A stretch of 64,000 nucleotides of DNA from NCBI GenBank assembly GCA_946411505.1, contig CAMKEG010000001.1:496001-560000 (forward strand), read 5' to 3'. Position 1 is the stretch's first letter; every line of letters begins with the position of its first letter. Below the pieces are notes generated by a model that saw only the letters and a program-made list of their open reading frames with translations, searched no databases and was not told where the DNA came from. Of the stretch, positions 17,884 to 27,362 are shown one piece after another. A program made the translations under genes and the position numbers. This DNA is from an uncultured Treponema sp. GTDB lineage: Bacteria; Spirochaetota; Spirochaetia; Treponematales; Treponemataceae.

Positions 17884-18995
17884 AAGTAGCCCTTGTCCAC
17901 GATTGGCTTGTAAACTACGGCGGCGCGGAAGACGTTGTCAGCGCCATATTGGAAATATATCCCGACGCGGACATTTACACGCTTGTCCACGACAAAAAGA
18001 AAATGAAGGGACGTTTTGAAAAAAACAAGATTTTCACAAGCCGCCTTCAAAAAATTCCTTTCGCGACAAGGCTCTACACAAAATTCCTAAAGTTCATGCC
18101 GGCCGCCTTTGAGGCCTTTGACTTTTCCGCCTACGACTTGGTCATTTGCTCCTCGTCGTCATGCGCAAAAGGCGTAATCACGCCTCCGTCCACAGCGCAA
18201 GTGGCTTACGTTCACACGCCGATGCGATACGCCTGGGATTTGTTTTTTGACTACCAAAAAAGGAGCGGCGCCCTCACCCGCTTTTTCATGGACCGCTGGA
18301 TGCCGCAAATCCGCTTGTGGGATTACGTCAGCGCGCAAAGAATCGACGCGGTAACGGCAAACTCAAAATACATCGCGCGCCGCATAAAAAAATTTTGGAA
18401 CCGCGACGCCCTTGTCATTTACCCGCCGGTCAACGTCGGCTACTTCAATCCTACAAACGACGCGGCAAGAGAGGACTTTTACGTTTTCTTCTCCCGCTTG
18501 GTTCCCTACAAAAGGGCCGACATAGCGATTGACGCCTGCGCCGCGCTCGGAAAAAAGCTTGTGGTTATTGGCGGCGGAAGCGAGGCAAAAAAACTGCAAG
18601 AGCGCGCAAAAGGAAAGGCCGGCATAAGTTTTACAGGAAGAATCAGCGACGAAAAGGTCAGGGAATATTTGCAAAAGTGCAAGGCCTTGATTTTTTGCGC
18701 GGAGGAAGACTTTGGAATCATTCCGGTACAGGCGCAGGCGTGCGGAACTCCTGTCATAGCCTTTGGAAAGGGCGGCGCTACGGAAAGCGTCTTGGACAAA
18801 AAGACAGGCGTTTTCTTTCCAGAGCAAACGGCCGCGTCGTGCGCGGAGGCCATAAAGGAATTTGAAAAGCTTGAGGCGGCCGGAAACTTTGACGCTAAAA
18901 AAATCGTCGCCCACGCCAATTTCTTTGAAAAAGAGCGCTTCAAAAAAGAGTTCAAGGCCGTCTGCGAAAAAACTCTCGCCGCCGTCCGAGGCTAG
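17880..18995 (+). CDS. GT4-family glycosyltransferase, WbaZ-like
   Basis: A 371-residue GT-B glycosyltransferase. The N-terminus KVALVHDWLVNYGGAEDV is characteristic of the WbaZ-like mannosyltransferase group in O-antigen loci, and the donor-binding motif EDFGIIPVQAQACGTPV lies near residue 277. Starts within the stop of the hddC-gmhB fusion (ATGA), so it is the last gene of the manC-led operon. Ends convergent with, and overlapping by four bases, the glycosyltransferase gene on the other strand. Confidence 0.87.
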   Translation: MKVALVHDWLVNYGGAEDVVSAILEIYPDADIYTLVHDKKKMKGRFEKNKIFTSRLQKIPFATRLYTKFLKFMPAAFEAFDFSAYDLVICSSSSCAKGVITPPSTAQVAYVHTPMRYAWDLFFDYQKRSGALTRFFMDRWMPQIRLWDYVSAQRIDAVTANSKYIARRIKKFWNRDALVIYPPVNVGYFNPTNDAAREDFYVFFSRLVPYKRADIAIDACAALGKKLVVIGGGSEAKKLQERAKGKAGISFTGRISDEKVREYLQKCKALIFCAEEDFGIIPVQAQACGTPVIAFGKGGATESVLDKKTGVFFPEQTAASCAEAIKEFEKLEAAGNFDAKKIVAHANFFEKERFKKEFKAVCEKTLAAVRG

Positions 18996-20092
18996 CCTAA
19001 AATTTCTTTTATAACCTCGGCCAATTGCCGCGCGGAATTTTCAACCGTCAGCCGCTTAAGCAAGCCGTCCGCCGGCTCGACAGGCTCCTTCAACAAGGCG
19101 TCCAAGTCAACGTTTGGATTGTCCGGGTCAATGTAATGGGCGCATTTTCCGTAAATTTCTGGAAGCGACGTTTTGTTTGAAATTACAACAGGAGCTCCGC
19201 AAGACAAGGCCTCAAGCGGAGGCAAGCCAAAGCCCTCAAAGTACGAAGGAAAGACAAAGGCCTTGCATTTTGAAAGGAGCGCCTTGACTTCCGCGTCCGA
19301 AAGATATCCGGTCATAAGGACATTGGGCAAAGTTTTCATCGCCTCAAGCTCGGACGGAACCATCGAAGGAAGCGGTTTTCCGGAAACCGCGAAAAGCGCG
19401 TCGGGATAAGCCCGCGCGTTGGCGGAAATCCACTTCAAGTTTTTGCGGGTGGAAAGCGAGCCAAGCGTAAAATAAAATTCTTTTTCCTTCAATTGCGGCA
19501 AGCGGTCAAAGATGGAAAAATCCGGCTCAATTTTTTTATACGAGCCAAGGCCGTCGTAAATCACTTGAACGCGGTTGGGATTTATTTTGTATGTGTCTAC
19601 AATCGTCTTCTTTGTGTATTCGCTGACGGCGATAATTTTTTTCGCTTTTTTTGCGATGCGGCGGTACATTATGTTTGAATAAAGGCGAACCAGCTTGTCC
19701 CGGCGGCCTTTAAAGTCGTCGGTGTAAAGACGGCCGTAAATGTCGTGCAAAAACTCTATTCCGGGACAAAAGTACGGGCAAGTGTTTGAAAAGTCAAGGC
19801 TTATCCGCTTGTTCTTAAGGACATGCCTTTGGAAGGCGCCTTGAGTCCATTTTGGAAAGAAAGAGGCCGCGACAGGCAAAAGAACGCATTTTATGTTCTT
19901 GTATTGAGGAACGTTTTGGGCGTTTGAAGGAAGGACAAGCTCAACAAGGCCTTGCGGCAAAAGTCTGTCCAAGGCTTCAAGGGTGTCGATGGCGACGCGC
20001 TCGATGCCGGTCAAATTGCGGCAAAAGAACTCGCCGTTAATGGCCAGAATCTTTTTTTTCGCGTCCTTACCCACGTTCCGCCCCCAAATCAT
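18992..20092 (-). CDS. GT4-family glycosyltransferase
   Basis: A 366-residue GT-B glycosyltransferase with GEFFCRNLTGIERVA near residue 20 and the donor-binding motif EGFGLPPLEALSCGAPVV near 285. The start at 20092 is supported by ATGA overlap with the rmlC stop. An internal GTG a few codons on is possible but less likely. As the third gene of the rmlA-rmlC transcript it may use a dTDP-hexose donor. Confidence 0.85.
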   Translation of the reverse strand: MIWGRNVGKDAKKKILAINGEFFCRNLTGIERVAIDTLEALDRLLPQGLVELVLPSNAQNVPQYKNIKCVLLPVAASFFPKWTQGAFQRHVLKNKRISLDFSNTCPYFCPGIEFLHDIYGRLYTDDFKGRRDKLVRLYSNIMYRRIAKKAKKIIAVSEYTKKTIVDTYKINPNRVQVIYDGLGSYKKIEPDFSIFDRLPQLKEKEFYFTLGSLSTRKNLKWISANARAYPDALFAVSGKPLPSMVPSELEAMKTLPNVLMTGYLSDAEVKALLSKCKAFVFPSYFEGFGLPPLEALSCGAPVVISNKTSLPEIYGKCAHYIDPDNPNVDLDALLKEPVEPADGLLKRLTVENSARQLAEVIKEILG

Positions 20093-20676
20093 TCGCCAAG
20101 CCAGCTGGAAGCGTCGGCGCTAAAATACTTTTTGGCCGCGTCAAAGGCCGGATGCTTTTTGTCTTTTTCCGACAAAAGCGGCTCAACGCCTGCCGCGGCG
20201 CCAAACCAGTCAACGCCAATCGCGGGGTCGTTCCACATAAGGCCGCCCTCGTCTTCCGGGTGGTAAAAGTCCGTGCACTTGTAGCCAAAGACGGCCGCGT
20301 CGCTTAGGACAAAAAAGCCGTGGGCAAAGCCGCGCGGAATGTAAAACTGGTTTTGCTTTTCGGCGTCCAAAAGGACGGCATGCCATTTTCCAAAAGTGGG
20401 GCTTTGGTCGCGAAGGTCAACCGCAACGTCAAGCACCCGCCCTTGAATCGCGCGCACAAGCTTTCCCTGCGGATGCCGCTTTTGAAAGTGCAAGCCCCGC
20501 AAAACGCCCTTGCTTGAGGCCGACTGGTTGTCCTGCACAAAACGCTCGGTCAAACCGGCGGCAAAAAAATCGCGCTCGCTGTAACATTCAAAAAAGTATC
20601 CGCGCGCGTCTCCAAAAACTTTGGGCTGAATTTCGTAAAGGCCCTTTATCGGACATTCCTTAAATTCAAAGGACAT
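20089..20676 (-). CDS. rmlC: dTDP-4-dehydrorhamnose 3,5-epimerase
   Basis: A 195-residue RmlC cupin, the third enzyme of dTDP-L-rhamnose synthesis. Motifs include LRGLHFQ near residue 58 (catalytic His region), QGRVLDVAVDLR near 76, and YIPRGFAHGFFVLSD near 113. Length is normal (about 180-190). The frame is open upstream to 20766, but the start at 20676 overlaps the rmlA stop as TAATG and gives the usual N-terminus. No rmlB or rmlD lies in this window, so the final sugar could be rhamnose only if those genes are elsewhere. Confidence 0.93.
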   Translation of the reverse strand: MSFEFKECPIKGLYEIQPKVFGDARGYFFECYSERDFFAAGLTERFVQDNQSASSKGVLRGLHFQKRHPQGKLVRAIQGRVLDVAVDLRDQSPTFGKWHAVLLDAEKQNQFYIPRGFAHGFFVLSDAAVFGYKCTDFYHPEDEGGLMWNDPAIGVDWFGAAAGVEPLLSEKDKKHPAFDAAKKYFSADASSWLGE

Positions 20677-21551
20677 TAATTTTCCTCCGCCAAGTACTTT
20701 AGGTACTCGCCGTAGCTGGTCTTGTAGCCCGCGGCAAGCTTTAAAAGGTCGTCGCGGCCGATCCACTTGTTCTTGTAGGCGATTTCCTCAAGGCAGCTTA
20801 CGTAAAGGCCGGTCCGCTTTTGAATCGTCGCGATGAAGTTTCCCGCGTCCAAAAGGCCGTCGTAGGTGCCGGTGTCAAGCCAGGTAAGGCCGCGGCCAAA
20901 GAGTTCGACGCTTAGCTTTCCGCGTTCAAGGTAGGCGTTGTTTACGCTGGTGATTTCTATTTCGCCTCGGGCGGAAGGCTTTACGTTCTTGGCAATCTCC
21001 ACGACGGAATTGTCGTAAAAGTAAAGGCCCGGAACCGCGTAGTTGGACTTAGGCTTTGCGGGCTTTTCCTCGATTCCCAAGACTTTTCCGTCCTTGTCAA
21101 ATTCCACCACTCCGTAGGCTGTCGGATTTTTTATGTAATAGCCAAAAATCACCGCGCCGCCGTCTTTTTCTATCTTTTTGGTGGAATTAAGCAGCGACTG
21201 GCTGAACGACTGGCCGTAAAAAATGTTGTCGCCAAGGACAAGGGCCACAGAGTCGTTTCCGATGAATTTTTCGCCCACGATGAAGGCGTCGGCCAAGCCG
21301 CGCGGGCTTTCCTGCACGGCGTACTCAAAGCGCATTCCAAGCCATGAGCCGTCGCCGAAAAGCTCCTTGAAGACGCTTATGTCGCGCGGGGTTGAAATTA
21401 TCAAAACCTCGCGAATTCCCGCCAGCATAAGGACGCTGACAGGATAGTAAATCATCGGCTTGTCGTAAAGGGGCAAGATTTGCTTTGAGACGGCCTTTGT
21501 AATCGGGTAAAGGCGGGTGCCGCTTCCGCCGGCAAGAACAATTCCTTTCAT
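20676..21551 (-). CDS. rmlA: glucose-1-phosphate thymidylyltransferase
   Basis: A 291-residue enzyme making dTDP-glucose from dTTP and glucose-1-phosphate. The signature [26 protein letters not shown] occupies residues 8-33 (split here only in description: nucleotide loop, then the PLYDKPM substrate segment), with GDNIFYG near 110 and [10 protein letters not shown] near 222. Length is exactly typical. A promoter lies only eight bases upstream of the ATG, with no ribosome binding site between. Heads the rmlA-rmlC-glycosyltransferase operon, divergent from the phosphonate operon. Confidence 0.95.
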   Translation of the reverse strand: MKGIVLAGGSGTRLYPITKAVSKQILPLYDKPMIYYPVSVLMLAGIREVLIISTPRDISVFKELFGDGSWLGMRFEYAVQESPRGLADAFIVGEKFIGNDSVALVLGDNIFYGQSFSQSLLNSTKKIEKDGGAVIFGYYIKNPTAYGVVEFDKDGKVLGIEEKPAKPKSNYAVPGLYFYDNSVVEIAKNVKPSARGEIEITSVNNAYLERGKLSVELFGRGLTWLDTGTYDGLLDAGNFIATIQKRTGLYVSCLEEIAYKNKWIGRDDLLKLAAGYKTSYGEYLKYLAEEN

Positions 21552-21559
21552 AGACCTGT

Positions 21560-21588
21560 ATTTTAGCGCTATTTTCGCGCAAATTCAA
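21560..21588 (-). promoter_or_regulatory. sigma-70 promoter of rmlA, near-leaderless
   Basis: Minus strand TTGAAT (21588-21583), 17-bp spacer, TAAAAT (21565-21560), then eight bases to the ATG at 21551. The predicted 5' leader is zero to three bases. Confidence 0.62.
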
Positions 21589-21601
21589 GACTTGAAAGCG
21601 A

Positions 21602-21630
21602 TTGAACAAAAGCGCGGTTTTCACTATAAT
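21602..21630 (+). promoter_or_regulatory. sigma-70 promoter of the phosphonate operon
   Basis: TTGAAC (21602-21607), 17-bp spacer, TATAAT (21625-21630). The start near 21637 gives a leader of about 28 bases with GGAG in ACGGAGCG, seven to ten bases before the ATG at 21665. It is back to back with the rmlA promoter, the two -35 boxes 13 bases apart. Confidence 0.68.
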
Positions 21631-21664
21631 ATATAGAAATTTTTTGCAAGCAACGGAGCGTCCG

Positions 21665-22906
21665 ATGACATTTCTGTATATCGACCCAGGCACAGGAAGC
21701 ATGCTGTTTTCAATCGTTATTGGAGCGGCGGCGACCCTCTTCTTTTTGGCAAAGGCGGCCTGGCTAAAGATAAAGCTAGTTTTAAGCGGTTCGCGCGGAA
21801 AAGACGCCGCCCAAAGGGACGCGGCCTACAAGCCATACGCCATTTACTCGGAAGGAAAAAATTACTGGAACACTTTCAAGCCTGTTTGCGACGAATTTGA
21901 GGCAAGGAAAATTCCGTTGGCCTTTTTGACAAGCTCAAAGGACGACCCCTGCTTTGACCAAGGCTATCAATATGTCAAGGCGGAATTCATCGGGGAAGGA
22001 AACGCGGCCTTCGCCAGGCTCAACATGCTGTCGGCCGGAATTCTTCTTTCAACGACGCCCGGCCTCAACGTGTACCAGTGGAAGCGCAGCCGCAACGTCA
22101 AGCGATACGCGCACGTCCTGCACATGTCCAACGACGCGACGACCTACCGCCTTTTTGGCCTTGACTACTACGACGCGGTCTTGCTCACCGGCGACTACCA
22201 AAAAAAGGACTTGCAATATTTGGAAGAGGCGCGCGGAGTGGCCAAAAAGGACCTTGTCACAGTCGGCTGCGCCTACCTCGACGTTTTGGCGCAAAAGATG
22301 AAGGACGTTCCAGAAGAAAAGGAGCATCCCTTTACAGTGCTGGTCTCGCCGTCATGGGGAGACGTGGGCGTCCTTAAGCGCTACGGCGAAAAGCTTTTGG
22401 ACCCGCTTTCCAAGAGCGGATGGAGAATCATCGTCCGCCCCCACCCCCAGTCCAAGAAGTCCGAGGCCGAAATGCTGGAGCGCTTGGAGGCGCGCTACAA
22501 GGACTGCCCCAACGTGGAATGGGACTACGAACGCGACAACATTTACTCGCTAAAAAAAGCCGACATAATGATTTCGGACTTTTCGGGAATCATATTCGAC
22601 TACACCTTTCTGCGAGACAAGCCGGTAATGTACGTAAAGGCCGGAATGAATTTAATGCCCTACGACGCCTACGACCTTCCCGGCCACGGGGAAAAGCTCT
22701 GGCAGTTTGAGACGCTCAAGAAAATCGGACTGGAGTTGAACGAGAGCCAGTTTGACAACATAAAGGAAGTCATTCAAAACGCAAGCGACAGCGAAAGCCT
22801 TGCCGCCGGCCGAAAGACGGCAAAAGAAGAAGCTTGGATGGAAATCGGACGCGCGGGAAAGAACATCGCGGACTACATGATAAATACAGTCAAGGAGACA
22901 GCGTAA
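21665..22906 (+). CDS. CDP-glycerol glycerophosphotransferase-family (TagF-like) protein
   Basis: A 413-residue protein with one N-terminal membrane anchor (about residues 14-34) and a GT-B-like domain of the CDP-glycerol:poly(glycerophosphate) glycerophosphotransferase family. The tracts LSTTPGLNVYQWKRS near 121, HVLHMSNDATTYRLFGLDYYD near 150 (two segments of the acceptor/nucleotide site), VRPHPQSKKSE near 258 and MISDFSGIIFDYTFLRDKPV near 300 are typical; the SDFSG..FDY motif binds the CDP moiety. The frame is open to 21602 but the promoter box and GGAG place the start at 21665. The stop overlaps the PEP mutase start (TAATG). As the operon makes CMP-aminoethylphosphonate, I infer the donor may be CMP-AEP rather than CDP-glycerol. 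Confidence 0.85.
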   Translation: MTFLYIDPGTGSMLFSIVIGAAATLFFLAKAAWLKIKLVLSGSRGKDAAQRDAAYKPYAIYSEGKNYWNTFKPVCDEFEARKIPLAFLTSSKDDPCFDQGYQYVKAEFIGEGNAAFARLNMLSAGILLSTTPGLNVYQWKRSRNVKRYAHVLHMSNDATTYRLFGLDYYDAVLLTGDYQKKDLQYLEEARGVAKKDLVTVGCAYLDVLAQKMKDVPEEKEHPFTVLVSPSWGDVGVLKRYGEKLLDPLSKSGWRIIVRPHPQSKKSEAEMLERLEARYKDCPNVEWDYERDNIYSLKKADIMISDFSGIIFDYTFLRDKPVMYVKAGMNLMPYDAYDLPGHGEKLWQFETLKKIGLELNESQFDNIKEVIQNASDSESLAAGRKTAKEEAWMEIGRAGKNIADYMINTVKETA

Positions 22907-24207
22907 TGGCAAAGACAGTTTATTTAGGAATCACGGGCGACATAATCCACCCAGGAATCATCAACATAATCAAGGAAGGAGCCAAGCTGGGCGACCTTAC
23001 CGTAGGCCTTTTGACCGACAGCGCGATTGTAAGCCACAAGCGCCTTCCCTACTTGACATACGAGCAGCGAAAGCAAGTTGTCGAAAACATAAAGGGCGTG
23101 GCCAACGTCGTTCCCCAAGAGGAATGGAGCTACGTTCCCAACCTTAAAAAGCTAAAGCCCGACTACATGATTCACGGCGACGACTGGAAGACCAACTATC
23201 TTTCAAAAATCCGCGACGAAGTCTTTGAGGCGGTCAAGGAATGGGGCGGCCAAGTGGTCGAAATCCCCTACACGCAAGGAATCAACTCGTCGGCCTTGGC
23301 GGAGAACGCCTCATCAATCGGAACCACGCCCGACATTCGCCGCGCCGCCTTGCGCCGTCTTTTAGCCGCAAAACCCGTTGTCCGCATCTTGGAGGCTCAC
23401 TCAGGCCTTAGCGGCTTGATCGTCGAGCGCGCGCAAGTTGTAAAAGAGGACGGCGTGCACCAGTTTGACGGAATGTGGTCGTCGTCGCTAACCGACTCCA
23501 CCAGCAAGGGAAAGCCTGACATCGAGGCCGTCGACCTTACGACAAGAATGCAGTCTTTGACCGACATTTTGGAATGCACGACAAAGCCGATAATTTACGA
23601 CGGCGACACGGGCGACATTCCCGAGCACTTTGTCTTTACAGTGCGCACGCTGGAACGAAACGGCGTGAGCGCCGTAATCATCGAGGACAAAAAAGGCCTT
23701 AAAAAGAATTCGCTTTTTGGAACGGAAGCCAAGCAAGTTTTGGCGACCGAAGAGGAATTCTGTGAAAAAATCGCGGCCGGAAAAAAAGCGCAGGTAACGA
23801 AGGACTTTATGATCATCGCCCGCATTGAGGAAATCATCGCGGGTTACTCTGTCGAGGAGGCGCTCAAAAAAGCCTTCGCCGCCGTAAAGGCCGGCGCGGA
23901 CGGCGTGATGATCCACTCAAAGGACAAGAGCGGAATGGACATAAAGGAATTCTGCCAAAAGTTCCGCGCCGAATACAAGAGCGTTCCAATCGTGCTTGTT
24001 CCGACGACATACAACCAGTTCACCGAAAAGGAATTGGGCGAATGGGGCGCCAACATCATCATTTACGCAAACCACATGCTGCGCGCCTCCTACCCCGCGA
24101 TGGCCAAGTGCGCCGAGACGATTTTGCAGGCCGAGCGAAGCCTTGAAGTAAACGACATTTGCATGCCGATAAAGCAAATCTTGGAATTGATTCCGGGAAC
24201 AAAGTGA
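22906..24207 (+). CDS. aepX: phosphoenolpyruvate mutase with N-terminal cytidylyltransferase-like domain
   Basis: A 433-residue protein. Residues about 150-433 are PEP mutase, the committed enzyme of phosphonate synthesis (PEP to phosphonopyruvate): the diagnostic EDKxGxKxNS signature is present as EDKKGLKKNS near 260-269, and GDTGD near 235 supplies metal-binding acidic residues. Residues 1-140 resemble the RfaE/TagD cytidylyltransferase fold (GITGDIIHPGIINII), but the HxGH motif reads HPGI, so the second histidine is lost and catalysis by this domain is doubtful. The start at 22906 overlaps the upstream stop as TAATG. Partners downstream (aepY, pntC-aepZ) make the pathway complete to CMP-2-aminoethylphosphonate. 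Confidence 0.93.
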   Translation: MAKTVYLGITGDIIHPGIINIIKEGAKLGDLTVGLLTDSAIVSHKRLPYLTYEQRKQVVENIKGVANVVPQEEWSYVPNLKKLKPDYMIHGDDWKTNYLSKIRDEVFEAVKEWGGQVVEIPYTQGINSSALAENASSIGTTPDIRRAALRRLLAAKPVVRILEAHSGLSGLIVERAQVVKEDGVHQFDGMWSSSLTDSTSKGKPDIEAVDLTTRMQSLTDILECTTKPIIYDGDTGDIPEHFVFTVRTLERNGVSAVIIEDKKGLKKNSLFGTEAKQVLATEEEFCEKIAAGKKAQVTKDFMIIARIEEIIAGYSVEEALKKAFAAVKAGADGVMIHSKDKSGMDIKEFCQKFRAEYKSVPIVLVPTTYNQFTEKELGEWGANIIIYANHMLRASYPAMAKCAETILQAERSLEVNDICMPIKQILELIPGTK

Positions 24208-24296
24208 AAAACGCCTCCTTGCGTTTTTCACTTTACGAGTTTTGCGTCGCAAAACTCGCGGCTTGTGGACATACTAAAAACGCGACATCCTGTCGC
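24201..24296. repeat. three consecutive perfect hairpins between aepX and aepY
   Basis: First, a 14-bp perfect stem (24201-24214 with 24221-24234, loop CTCCTT) that includes the aepX stop codon and ends in GCGTTTTTCACTTT. Second, CGAGTTTTGCG/CGCAAAACTCG (24236-24246, 24248-24258). Third, GCGACA-TCC-TGTCGC (24282-24296). The first could act as a partial terminator, the others as RNA stabilisers. They fill almost the whole intercistronic gap of an otherwise overlapping operon. Confidence 0.6.
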
Positions 24297-24316
24297 TATT
24301 GATTGGAGAAGACACT

Positions 24317-27317
<3,001 letters not shown>

Positions 27318-27362
27318 CGCTTAAAGCCTTGACACCCGACGCGCGGTCAAGCAAAGGAAAAG

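Noticed and set aside
24299..24316. Earlier TTG start for aepY
   Set aside because: It would place the start codon upstream of and overlapping the TGGAGAAG ribosome binding site, which is ideally spaced for the TTG at 24317.
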